From positions 1-21,595 of the forward strand of contig SWBL01000550.1 in the NCBI GenBank assembly GCA_024195585.1: DNA of 21,595 bases, in the 5' to 3' direction. A model generated the notes under the pieces. It did no database searches. It had not been told where the DNA came from and saw only the letters and a list, made by a program, of their open reading frames with translations. Made by a program: the position numbers and the translations under genes. Positions 8,153-18,123 of the stretch are shown piece by piece (within the stretch, counting starts at the first letter, position 1; each line of letters starts with the position of its first letter). This DNA comes from Aureobasidium sp. EXF-3400 (Eukaryota; Ascomycota; Dothideomycetes; Dothideales; Saccotheciaceae).

Positions 8153-11100
8153 TCAGACGTGTAGAAATGAGTATTTGGTCATCGGGAAACACTCCATCAG
8201 AGGCCAGCAGCCTTTGACTTTTCCATTGACTCTGAATCGTTGGTGTTTCTTGCCAGAATGCTTCGATTTGCCCCTAGATCGCTCGCTAGAGCTAGCGACC
8301 ACTTGAAAGTCCCCTTTACGCTGGTTGGCCTCATCATTCACCGACTCGACTATCCAACACACACTCATACTTCTCTCCGGCGGGTGAGGCAGCCTCTCGA
8401 GCCCGGCATCAAGAGGGATAGCGATCAAACACCGCTTGCCAACGTCGAATGCGGCCAACTCCCCTTCTAGGTCGTGGTGGAACCAGCCTGCTTTTGGGGC
8501 GCCTATAGCACCGACTGCGAAGAAGGTTCCAGCGAGAAGCTCGTCGAAGGTTTTCTCATCTCGAGTGGGGAACATTTCGCGAAGCGTCCGGATTGCAACG
8601 TGTCGTACATGCGCTCTGCCTAGTAAGCTGTTCTGATGGAAGGTACCTGGCTTGGGTGGCAGTAAAATCGGTTCAATCCTCTCATTAGTCAGAAAACCTT
8701 GGTCCTGGAGCTTAGCCAGTTTGCGTCCGACTTTGTTGAGATGCTCGAGTCCATCTTGCGCTTTGCCATACCACAAATAACCATCGGACATCACCCTTTC
8801 CACAATCCAATCTTGACGAAATGTTCCGTGTGCATCCCATTCGAGGTCGAATAAATCCGTGACGCGCCAAATCAATCTTGTGTTACCCATGACTTCGGCC
8901 CAAGTGTCAGGCAAATTTTGGTCCTCCGAGGCCAACCATGGGAGTTGGTCCACTCGTAGGGAGAGCCATATCGAGTTGGCTAGGGAATCAAGTCCCGATC
9001 TTTGAATTTCCACCAGAATCTCGAACAAAATCCGAGAGATTATCTGTGGACCTTGTCCTCTTTCTGATAGGATCGACTCGTTGAAGACACGAGTGATGGT
9101 GACATTCTTGTCTGTCACTTCGTCTCTCCATCCTTCCATGATTTGGTCACGGTGAGCTTCAAGGTACGGCTCGACCCAGTCGACACGGTGCTTATATTCT
9201 TCTAGCGTCTCACGCTCATCGAGAGGTCGGACTTCGCAGCGAACACACCATAGACTATTCCAGTCTTTCTGCCTGTCCCGTTGTACTTTGCGGAGGTCGA
9301 TGCGTTCTTCAACTCTCCATATGGTGGCAGGGCATCTGAAGTCAGTTTTGGAGATCTCGTAGACTCCTCGGCCAGTGTCAAACTCAACAGCTGTTGGCGA
9401 ACCCGTCCGATGAGAGTACGACTGGATGCATGCAATCAGTTCAGATGGTCTACAAGGCCATAGTGTACGGAGGTTTCCTACAATGATATCTGTTAGGCCC
9501 TGGTTATCTTGTGTCAACTGATAGCCTACCGCTAGTTTGTAATCGGGTTGTTGTTTGAGATAACTCTGGCACCAGCAAAGACAGATCACCGTTAATGGTT
9601 GCCAACGCGAGATAAGCGCATGACAGAGACTGGAACTGTTGCGTGTCACGAGTGTCAATCCAGTGTCTGTACCCGCATAGATTGGCAAGGATGGCGGTGC
9701 AATCCTCAACACATGAGGCGTGTCTGTGTCTCAGATATGTGATAGCTAGAGCAGCCGAGAAGCTCCTGGCGGTAGTGTCGTTCGATTGCGGTAGTTCAGG
9801 TTGTAAGTTTTTCAACTTCGTTAGTGTGAACTTCACCAGCTCGGGACTCAATCGCATCTCGAAGGGCAGATAGGCTGCGTACAGTCGCTTAAAGCACTTG
9901 ATGAACGTGAAAATTTCATCATAAGTGAAGAGAAAGCTTCCTGTCACGACCTGAGGAACAGCTATGACTTCCGAAACATCTTCTAGGAATGAAACACCGA
10001 TACCAGTTCGTATCGCAAGAACTAACGTCGGGCGGGCGGAGACGCACTCTTGTAATGTCCACGCTCGATCGTAGAATCTATCGTAGGCCAGCGTTCGCAG
10101 AAATTCCAACACGTCTCGACAAATTCTGGGGGTTTGAGTCGAGGAGATGCCAGCCTTCTGAATCACAACCGCCTGACTCAACGATATCATGAGGCGTTGT
10201 TCGAGCAATGTGGAGTCAAGCAGCCCGATACAAGCATATGCTCGCTTGAAAATAGAAGCATTCGCTTGTAAATCGAATTGATACTCGTCGCTATCTCTGT
10301 CTGATGAAGTACAAACTCTGTCGATCCAAATTTGTCGTATGTCGCAAGCACGAGCAAAAGCAACAGCGCGATCCATGATTTCGTCAGGTGGCTTTGCAAC
10401 CCATTCTCGCGAAGTTCCATCTTCAAATACTCGTCGATACGAGTAGGTCGGTGAAACCGTTCGGGATGGTTCAGGCCAGCAGTAAGATACTGCCACGAAG
10501 TGGCTGCATGCCGAACGAACGACTTTGAAGCGCAAGGGCCTCTCCGGCAGGACCGGTACTTTGAGACAGATCCGGCAACCTCGAGGTCTGTCCGGATTGA
10601 TCTGAGCTTTACCACCAGAGTATCTGTCTCCCAGCAAGCATCGCTCACGTATCAACGTACTATTGTCCATTTCTGGAGAGGGTCCTGTCGCTGATATCTG
10701 TTGGAAAACATCTTGGGCACCGCTGTCTGGGACATCTTGAGGTTCGAAAAGAGCCGCTATCTGATCGCTCAGAAGACTCTGCGTATCGCAACAGCCCTCA
10801 GAAAAAGAAGTGATGTGGTCCTTATTGAGGACATGCGCCTTGCGCTTTCCCTTGTCTCGTGAAGGAGAGATAGTTGACTCTTCGTTCGTGGTAGAGCACA
10901 ATGTGGGTTGAACTTGCGTCGCAACGCCAGATGGGATGTTCGATGGTTGATCGTTGCTGCGGGCAGAGGTTGATGCTTCTTCATTGGCTGTCCGACAGTT
11001 GGACGTGGCGTCAGTCGTTATAGCATCTTCTTCTTCGACAGCACCACTATCAGGTTGAAGGGATAAATTTATGGCCTTTTCGAGATCATCGTCGTCAAAG

Positions 11101-11276
11101 AAGTGTTCTTCTATGTCGTCTTCAAGTTGAATCAGCCAGAGCGCTGTTGGTGATCGACAAAGTCTGATCTTCTCTGATGCATGTTTCGATATTTGATGAA
11201 CTTCTTCGAACTCTTCCGTCATGTGCCGGGACTTTTCAGGTTCTGATTCATGTGAGCTTTTTGTGCCATGCTGCAT
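8153..11276 (-). CDS. HET-domain (heterokaryon incompatibility) protein with N-terminal UIM-like motif
   Basis: HET domains are fungal effector/recognition modules of vegetative incompatibility, whose activation leads to cell death. Exons are 9530-11276 and 8153-9477 with a 52-bp intron (9478-9529; GTAGGC, branch CTAAC, TAG) in phase 1, giving 1023 residues. The HET core is at about 256-410: FVAVSYCWPEP, then IWIDRVCTSSDRDSDE, then the AYDRFYDRAWTLQE motif. The N-terminal 240 residues look disordered and acidic but contain DDDDLEKAINLSLQPD (61-76), which fits the ubiquitin-interacting motif pattern (acidic run, hydrophobic, xx, Ala, xxx, Ser). KGKRK near 142-146 and a basic stretch at about 981-1005 could be nuclear targeting signals. 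The roughly 600 residues after the HET core match nothing I recognise. It is followed upstream, on the same strand, by the TPR-CHAT gene. The start at 11276 is the first ATG of the open frame. Confidence 0.9.
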
Positions 11277-12016
11277 GTTTCGACGTGTCGAGGTTTGTGG
11301 AGCCGAATTTCTCTCTGGGCTTTGAAGTCACTGAGTAATGCTTGTCTGAGCTAATCCTTAGAAACAGGGTCAAGGAGAATGAGTAATGATGATCAGATAC
11401 GGCATCCGCCAAAAAGCTGCATCACCTGGATATATATCACCTTCTACTATGCTATCTCGGCACTAGTGTCTTAGCCTAGAGCAACAAGAGAGAGGTTCGA
11501 TCATGCATGGCCATCGCAGGTATCCCTGCAAGGCTGATGGCTGAACACTGCCACCCCCTCCGTGTAATTTATTATCACATCCGGAGTATTGGGCTCAGCC
11601 TTGCGCGATTTTCGGGCGTAAGCCAGTATCATGCACGAACTTGCGCCTCAACCATTTCCACTCGTGTATGGGTGACTCTCATATCAAGCGGAAATAGAAG
11701 ATGGCCTTAATCACGCATGCCTGCTGGAATGTGAAGATAAGATACGCTCCAATTAGAGGGCGGTACGGCAGTAATAATACTTCTCTGACAGAGCTGAGCG
11801 AAAAGTCTCGAGTTCTAAATATGGCCATGCATACAAATCAGCTGCACAAAACCAATTGGCCATTTCACTACGATTTGCGATAACATGGTGCAAACGAAAT
11901 GCGTTGTAAGCATTTCTAAAGGCTCATATAGCTATGGGGTTGTAGCGCGGTGTGGTTGGTGATTGCTTGACTTCAAGGCATTGCAAACGGCAGAATCATC
12001 TGGTTATCTCTATCAC
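11277..12016. other. Intergenic region between HET and TPR-CHAT genes
   Basis: About 740 bp containing the HET gene's promoter and leader; a minus-strand TATA-like run (TATATAT) lies near 11430-11437, roughly 155 bp before the ATG. It also holds the 3' flank of the TPR-CHAT gene. Short open frames at 11507-11883 do not look coding. No repeat or RNA gene was seen. Confidence 0.45.
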
Positions 12017-15000
12017 TCAACTGCCGAAGTAAACAAATGGTGCCCACTTCGCAGGATCCCGTCTGATGCTTGGGTCCAAAAGCAGAGCCTCCAGAGCATT
12101 GTGTAAAGCAGAAGCTGCATTTAACCCATCTTTTAGGAACGACGTGTAGAAATGGCGAGAAACTTCCAAACACGCATCGTCATTTGCTTCCCAGAGGCAT
12201 CCAATCACGTGTGGGAAACCGGCCACTTGGAATCCACTGACTAGGTGCAGTACCTCGTCCGACAAATTCTCGACACTGTTTTCTGCGGTTGAACAGGCTG
12301 ACAAATATGCGAGATGTGCTCTCGGGAGCTGTAACCGTGAAATGTGACGAAGAGTGAGGTAGTCTTGCTTTTCAAGTCCTGACTCAGAATCAACTCGTCG
12401 GAGGATCATATGGCTATCTGAAGGGTCTTCCCGGTCAGATTCACCGTGACAGCCAAAATGTACGATAGGGTAATCTCCCAAGACCCCCATAACTTGACGC
12501 ACGGCTGGCTTAACCAGTGTTTTGATTGCCACATATGGGCCAGCCGCCGATTCGACATTTGGACCATCCTCCCGGAGATCTGCATTACTGCTCGTATATC
12601 TCTTTGTCTTTCCAGGAGTCTCGGGCATGGTAATCAGCAGCATCGGATCTTCCGTTAGCCTTCTAGCAAGACGATCCGAGGTGCGTCTTTGCGAATGCTG
12701 AAGGGCTCTGAACGAAGGTGTGTATGAAGAGATGATATGCGCCATGGCGTAGTTCCTCGTTACGTGTTGGTGATGTCCCGCTGCATGGAAAGGCATCCAG
12801 CTTGCTAAGCCAACTCCAATCCACCAAACTCTGGGGCGCTTGTCAGACAGCGATTGTGACCGGCGAGAAGTTTCGGACATGATCTCTTGTATGACCATCT
12901 TCACGCATTTGTCCCACAGCCACTTGAGAATTCTGGTGAGGACCGGATTCAGGTTTTCGGCATTCCGTTTCCCTTTCTTGAATATGTTGTATGCCCTGGC
13001 AGTGGAGAAATCCAGGTCTGGAAGCGGGATCGCTTTGATTCCAGTTCTTGAGATTAGAATAGCATCGCTACGATTGGAAGTGACGTTTATAACGACAATC
13101 CATCCATCACCTGAGATTTGCTGCATGTCAGTAGTAGTCAAGCCCATCAAAAATCGCTCGTGACCTTCCAAACTCCTGATCTCTGTCAAAGTGGAGTGAA
13201 ACATGTCCATGGCCTCTTCACGTTGTTTGATTAGATCCCACTGGCTTGCCGTATGGCTGACAGCTGTGAATGTGGCATCGATCCTTGCTTGGCTAGCTCG
13301 AAACTGATTCACAAGTCTAGCGTGTGATGTTTCAAGATCTGACAAATCGCTCGCAAAGTCCAGAATCTGCCCAATAATGATCGTACGGGCTCGCTCGAAG
13401 TTTTGTAGACCATCACTCACACGACCTGCAGCAATATAGAGAGCTAGGAGGTTGGATGCAATCCCTGCGAACTCAGAGACCACATGCTGTTGATCCTCCC
13501 GATTCAGAATGCGAAGATTGACGGCGGGAAGGAAATCCAAGACACGTTCTCCAGCCTGTATACCTAGATCTACATGAGTATCTCCAGCTTTCAGAGCCAT
13601 CTCGACGATCCGGGCAGCTGCCTTGATGCGATTTATCGGTTGCGCATTGGACATTTCAACAGTCTCGTGTAGATTGTCCATTGCATCTTCGAGGTCTTGC
13701 AAATTTCTCGTTCTGCGCCATCTCGAGGCGAGTTTCGAGCCTAAACACAGAGAAGCAAGGCCATGTTCAGGGTGACTTGTTGTCGTCATATCGAGCGCTT
13801 GGCGATCATATGCGATAGCTTCATCCAAGTCCCTCGCATTGTTTGTAAGTTTGAATCTTTGGTGGAACATGGCGGCAATGTTTATCAGATTCCCTGTATA
13901 TGTGACATCGTTCCGAGGGCTATGTTTCAGAGCGATGAGTGCAAGAGCAATAGCTTCCTCTAATATCCAAGTGGGCCTGTCTTCCTCTGCTTGATGCCAC
14001 TCGAACATGCACGAGGCCAAATTGCCGACCATGATTGCCCGACGCGCTGGATCTTTAGGGTTTGCACTTCTTACTGCTTGTTCGAGTAGAATTCGCGCCT
14101 CGTCAAGGTCGTGTATCCTCTTACTTCGCTTGTGTCGCAAGCTTAAGAAAGATGCTAGATTGGCCATACTGTCGGCAGCCAAAAACTGGGGATCATCTCG
14201 CGACACACGAATTGCAAATATCTGTCGTTGATACCTAATAGCTTCTTCCAACAAATTCAATTCCCGGGTCCGCTCATATCTCCGATAAAGCCAGGCGCTG
14301 AGATTCGACAGTGTCGGCACACGACTTGTGGTACTTCCAGATTCCTCTACAGCTTTTGTGTTTGAGTCGATCGCCCTGTTCAGATCGTCAAGATCTCCAT
14401 ATCGTCCATATCGATAGATGAGAGCGCATCCGAGGTTCGATAGACAACTCGCACGGGCGTCATGATCCTGCAGCATAAGCAATGCGCGCTCGGATGCTTG
14501 TATAGATTCTTCGAGTACACTCGAACTCGGATTTCGTTCGTACAGTTTCCATAGCATCAAACCTAGGTTGAGCAATGTTATAGCCACATCATGTCCAGCG
14601 CGCACAAGTATCCGAGAGTGGCTGATTGCTTCTCCGAGGCTTGATTCATCTCCATCGCGTTCGAAGGTCGCCATCAACTGTCCGACCAGGTGGACGAGGA
14701 TCTCATTACGATCCTCGTCTGTGGTGCAGCTTAAAGCTTTCCGGGACAAGTTTAAAGCCTCTCGGAGATCAACTTCCTCCCGCTTTTGACGATAAAGTGA
14801 TTGATAATGCTTACCCAGGGCTGTCAACATCATGTGGTAATCTGACTGGCCTCCAGTAATTGAGTTGACAACGTTTCGAGCGTTGCGTACGACTTGTTCA
14901 AGGTCATTTTCTTGATGTGTATGCCCAGCGAGTAGCTCAAGTGAAAGTGCTAGTTCGAGAGACCTCACCATGTAACGTAGACCATCTTTCGAGGTCAAAG

Positions 15001-15367
15001 ACAAAGCGTGCCGGCTTGATGCAACTGCTTCTTCGATGTCTTCTAACTTCTCACTATGCTCGAATCGTGCCCTAAGTCTTGTTGCCAAGGAGACGAGCAA
15101 ACGGGCAAGGGCTTCGTCATCAGCCGTAAGAAGAAGCATTGCTTCGTGTGCAACTGTGATCGCTTCGTCTAAATCCGACCACGACCCTGTGGCATCAAAT
15201 CTGTAGTGAATGCACCGTCCAAGATCTATCAACGTCTTGGCCCGCTTTTCGTGGTCATCGTGGTTTGTCTCCAAAGTACTACGAAGCGATTCAATCGCTT
15301 CTTCAAGGGATCGCGTTTTTTCATTCCCAGGGTCGGTTGCTGTCTTTACTGTTGCAACTGAATCCAT
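12017..15367 (-). CDS. TPR-CHAT protein (caspase-like protease domain with TPR array)
   Basis: Single-exon protein of 1116 residues from the ATG at 15367. The N-terminal two-thirds is an array of about ten kinesin-light-chain-like TPR units of 50-55 residues, with recurring L(D/E)EAI..xRxAL and NL...L..R(F/Y)(E/K)R patterns. The C-terminal CHAT domain (caspase HetF associated with TPRs, clan CD fold) has WWIGVGLASWMPFHAAG, then the catalytic His in VHFGCHGESD (H974) and the Cys in AYLSACSTAE (C1025). The region ends GFPHVIGCLW then WAPFVYFGS at the C-terminus. Both catalytic residues are present, so activity is expected. No STAND NTPase domain is visible. The frame stays open up to 15658, but those 97 extra codons encode a low-complexity basic stretch unlike TPRs, so I prefer 15367. 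Bacterial and fungal relatives act in proteolytic cell-death and defence switches; the substrate here is unknown. A divergent gene starts at 16457. Confidence 0.93.
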   Translation of the reverse strand: MDSVATVKTATDPGNEKTRSLEEAIESLRSTLETNHDDHEKRAKTLIDLGRCIHYRFDATGSWSDLDEAITVAHEAMLLLTADDEALARLLVSLATRLRARFEHSEKLEDIEEAVASSRHALSLTSKDGLRYMVRSLELALSLELLAGHTHQENDLEQVVRNARNVVNSITGGQSDYHMMLTALGKHYQSLYRQKREEVDLREALNLSRKALSCTTDEDRNEILVHLVGQLMATFERDGDESSLGEAISHSRILVRAGHDVAITLLNLGLMLWKLYERNPSSSVLEESIQASERALLMLQDHDARASCLSNLGCALIYRYGRYGDLDDLNRAIDSNTKAVEESGSTTSRVPTLSNLSAWLYRRYERTRELNLLEEAIRYQRQIFAIRVSRDDPQFLAADSMANLASFLSLRHKRSKRIHDLDEARILLEQAVRSANPKDPARRAIMVGNLASCMFEWHQAEEDRPTWILEEAIALALIALKHSPRNDVTYTGNLINIAAMFHQRFKLTNNARDLDEAIAYDRQALDMTTTSHPEHGLASLCLGSKLASRWRRTRNLQDLEDAMDNLHETVEMSNAQPINRIKAAARIVEMALKAGDTHVDLGIQAGERVLDFLPAVNLRILNREDQQHVVSEFAGIASNLLALYIAAGRVSDGLQNFERARTIIIGQILDFASDLSDLETSHARLVNQFRASQARIDATFTAVSHTASQWDLIKQREEAMDMFHSTLTEIRSLEGHERFLMGLTTTDMQQISGDGWIVVINVTSNRSDAILISRTGIKAIPLPDLDFSTARAYNIFKKGKRNAENLNPVLTRILKWLWDKCVKMVIQEIMSETSRRSQSLSDKRPRVWWIGVGLASWMPFHAAGHHQHVTRNYAMAHIISSYTPSFRALQHSQRRTSDRLARRLTEDPMLLITMPETPGKTKRYTSSNADLREDGPNVESAAGPYVAIKTLVKPAVRQVMGVLGDYPIVHFGCHGESDREDPSDSHMILRRVDSESGLEKQDYLTLRHISRLQLPRAHLAYLSACSTAENSVENLSDEVLHLVSGFQVAGFPHVIGCLWEANDDACLEVSRHFYTSFLKDGLNAASALHNALEALLLDPSIRRDPAKWAPFVYFGS

Positions 15368-16456
15368 TATTGCTAAACGAAAGCCTGCCCAGGCGGTCGT
15401 ATATGATTCCGAGACCAGATGTGGGCACCTGTTTGGCAATTTCGCAGATGATCGTAAATGCTTGGATGTGTTGCGAAGATTTTTTGAATTGTGATGGCGG
15501 TGAGGTACTCGATGCGTGCTTTTCAGATTTTCTAATTGCATTGTTGCAATCCCGTTTCTAAGCGAGGTACAAGAAAAAGACTCCCCTGGTTCATGTCTGC
15601 CAATCATGAGTTCGAGGCTTGCAGAGCATCGGGGTTGAATCCTTTGCCGCATCAGCAATGAATTGACCAGGATCAGTCAACGTGATCATCTGATGCCTGC
15701 AGCCCAACGAGAAGCATGGCGACGTAGCACGTGGTTCGCAGCGTTCATTGGCGGTGTACGTGGTAAGGCCGGAAAGGGTGTAGTCGTCCAATGAGAGATT
15801 GTATCAATGCTTGAAGCACTTTTCTCGACGAATCGGCAGAAAAACGGGCCCTGTATCAACCTTTCCGCTCTGATATCACAGGGAATCGACAGAGTCCGAC
15901 TGGTGCGATCAATTCTGCCCTAGTTCTGCCAATTGGTCGAATATACTTCACAGAGCGCCGCCACGTAGACTGAACTGCTGTAATAAATTGGACTATTCTC
16001 AGATGAGGAGACAATAATGAGGCTAACTTTTGATCATGCGCTGTCAGCATGTATCTGCTTTCTCGATAAGAGTTTGGTTACAGAGCTTTTTCCGAATTGG
16101 TCGAATAGTGCATTAGATTCTGCATCTTAATGTCCAGGGATTACAGCGAATCGCAGGTGTGATTTGAGCGCAAGCAGTGAACCTGCAAGCCACATTCTGA
16201 CCACCAGATGCCTATCGGAGTAAATGCCCTGTCATACATAAGAGACAGAGTGCATGCATAAATGCGGGGCTTGATGCATATGAATATGCAAGGCTGAGGG
16301 CGCAGCCGTGTGCTGATCCGACCAGGCTGAGTGCCAGCCGTCGAGGGCGTGAATGGCTCTCTAGGCAAGACGAATAGATAAAATGAAATCGTCGCTTGAG
16401 TGGCGGTTCCTGTGGTATGACACATTGCCTCTGCCTCTCTCCGTTCCGCATTCATC
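15368..16456. promoter_or_regulatory. Divergent promoter region of TPR-CHAT and the acidic-tail protein gene
   Basis: About 1.1 kb between the divergent starts. The TPR-CHAT frame stays open to 15658, so a longer N-terminus is possible. The region carries an exact 13-bp direct repeat (listed separately) and an A/T-rich stretch with ATGCAT-type words near 16250-16290. No gene or RNA was recognised here. Confidence 0.5.
15931..16107. repeat. 13-bp exact direct repeat pair in the divergent promoter
   Basis: AATTGGTCGAATA occurs at 15931-15943 and again at 16095-16107, 164 bp apart and in the same orientation, between two divergent genes. An exact 13-base match within about 1 kb is unlikely by chance. 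It could be a shared regulator site or the remains of a small duplication. Confidence 0.6.
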
Positions 16457-17320
16457 ATGCAAGCTCTGGTTGTTAATACTCAGACATTTGTTCCACTCTC
16501 ATCCGTCAAGATTGGGAGGTTCATCTCGAATATCGAGTACCCAGAGCAGGGATTTCTTGATCCTTTCCCAAATGAAGAACCCAGCACAACGGAGCAGTCT
16601 TATTTCCTCACAACAGAATCTCGGTCGAGCGACGGGGCCGAGTTGACTTCGACACTAACGTCAATCATCTCCAACACTTTTCGCAAGCAACGTGGACATG
16701 AACTGACAATCGAGCCGGCAAGCATGAAGAGATATTCGCTCATCAACTCGGAGGAGTGGTTCAATCGCGCGGTTGGCCAAGAAGATACCAGAAAATGGAT
16801 CGAGCAATGCGTCAGGATCAACGCAAAGCTTTATCTCGTCGTCGGATTCATCACATTCACTGACACCAACATTGTTCATGCCTTTGGATCGGCATGCGAG
16901 GTTGAGAGCAAAGCTGGTCTTCCAGCGAGTCCTCTTCTTGCATCTCTCGGCATTGTCACACCGGTCTCTGACCTAGCGGACAGTGAAATCGGCGCAACAT
17001 TCCATAAGAGAAAAGAGACTCGCACCCAGCATCATATACCAGGAGAGACGATATCTGCTTTGGAAGTACGTCGCATCAAAAGATCGTGGGTGCACCGTCG
17101 CTTGCGCATTGAAGATACCCGGGAATGGCGGTACGTCGAAAGCAAAGTTCGAGCCATACACGACGAAGAAGACGAAGACAGCGACTTCGAGAGCGACAGT
17201 GACAGTGACAGTGATGAAGAAGAAACCGAGGATCTGATCCGGGTCGATCCAGGAGACCCAGAAGACGAAGATTGGGACACAACGAATGTGGGAGAATACA
17301 CTATTCTTGCTCCCAAATGA
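16457..17320 (+). CDS. Uncharacterised 287-residue protein with acidic C-terminal tail, divergent from TPR-CHAT
   Basis: Single-exon gene with no named family. Visible parts are PLSSVKIGRF (13-22), a possible Pro/Glu linker (30-48), SWF-like SEEWFNRA (98-105), then the conserved-looking block RKWIEQCVRINAKLYLVVGFITFTD. That block gives an amphipathic helix followed by a hydrophobic strand (residues 112-136). A basic segment follows (EVRRIKRSWVHRRLR, 203-217), then an extremely acidic tail at 235-274 built from Asp, Glu and Ser. From memory, similar ascomycete proteins with a (V/I)YLVVG strand and an acidic end recur as hypothetical proteins; I know no function for them. The size, strand-rich core and removable tail invite comparison with fungal gasdermin-like proteins, but I see no defining gasdermin motif. 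There is no signal peptide. It is divergent from the TPR-CHAT gene at 15367. Confidence 0.85.
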   Translation: MQALVVNTQTFVPLSSVKIGRFISNIEYPEQGFLDPFPNEEPSTTEQSYFLTTESRSSDGAELTSTLTSIISNTFRKQRGHELTIEPASMKRYSLINSEEWFNRAVGQEDTRKWIEQCVRINAKLYLVVGFITFTDTNIVHAFGSACEVESKAGLPASPLLASLGIVTPVSDLADSEIGATFHKRKETRTQHHIPGETISALEVRRIKRSWVHRRLRIEDTREWRYVESKVRAIHDEEDEDSDFESDSDSDSDEEETEDLIRVDPGDPEDEDWDTTNVGEYTILAPK

Positions 17321-18123
17321 TGTAGATCCTCGATGTTTGTCCTGTACCTGCTATAGTCAATTACTGCACCTATTCTGATGACTTTTCGGTTTACCAGCTT
17401 CTGCTGCTGTCGACTGTTTTGTTCTACAGAAATCCTTAGCTTGTGCTTCTGAAGCTCAGTCGCCCATGAAGCCTGCACAGCTCAGTGCTGGCATTCCATC
17501 TAGATGTATACCGACATCCATGAATGATGGAGCTCCTCGAAAAGATCCATGAATGCGCCAAGAGTTTCGTCGCACGGACTCGTGACAGGCTTGGCACATG
17601 ACTAATGATCGACAGAACTTTCCGAGACTGGGACCACCCTGACCTTCCGAGCTGTTGTTAGTTGGAGCACCTTGTTTTGTTCTTCATATTTCACGAATGA
17701 CCAGTCCATCCAGTGTCAACATCGACACAGCTATGGAATGATAAACACCCTCAGCAAACACTAGCTACAAGTTGGCGAATCCCTCTGCTGTGTCCATTCG
17801 GCGTCTTGAGAATTATTGAAGGTGATACCCAAGATGGACTGCAACCCTCTCCGTGAGCTGGATATCGGTCACACTGAATCTTCACGGCCATGCGATGCAT
17901 TTGATAGCTTAGACTGGCAACGGTTAGTGCCTTGGCGATTGAAGATTGGTCGTGAAGGAGATGTGCCTCTATATGACATGGATTCAAACATTATATACTA
18001 TTTATGGGATGCCTTGGATAAGGACAGACAATGAGCAAATAACGAGTGCGTGGTCACTACTCTGCCTTGAAAACCGCCTTGAAAATCACAGCGAAAAAGA
18101 TGAAGCGCCAACAGAGCAAACAT
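17321..18123. other. Intergenic region; one weak small open frame
   Basis: About 800 bp. A plus-strand ATG at 17834 opens 66 codons to 18034 with fairly protein-like composition (Asp/Leu/Trp-rich, ending in ALDKDRQ), but there is no family match, signal peptide or clear promoter. I treat it as doubtful. ATCCATGAATG occurs twice near 17517 and 17546. Nothing else was recognised. Confidence 0.3.

Noticed and set aside
10187..10648. Minus-strand frame of 153 codons inside the HET gene
   Set aside because: It overlaps the HET domain in another frame, while the HET frame carries the conserved motifs.
15368..15658. N-terminal extension of the TPR-CHAT protein to the ATG at 15658
   Set aside because: The 97 added residues are low-complexity, basic and unlike the TPR array that begins soon after 15367; kept only as an alternative start.
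17032..17478. Minus-strand Ser-rich frame opposite the acidic-tail gene
   Set aside because: The long Ser/Leu runs are the antisense reading of Asp/Glu/Ser codons of the plus-strand gene.
17834..18034. Small plus-strand open frame of 66 codons
   Set aside because: Protein-like in part, but with no family, signal peptide, promoter or splice evidence; not strong enough to call as a gene.
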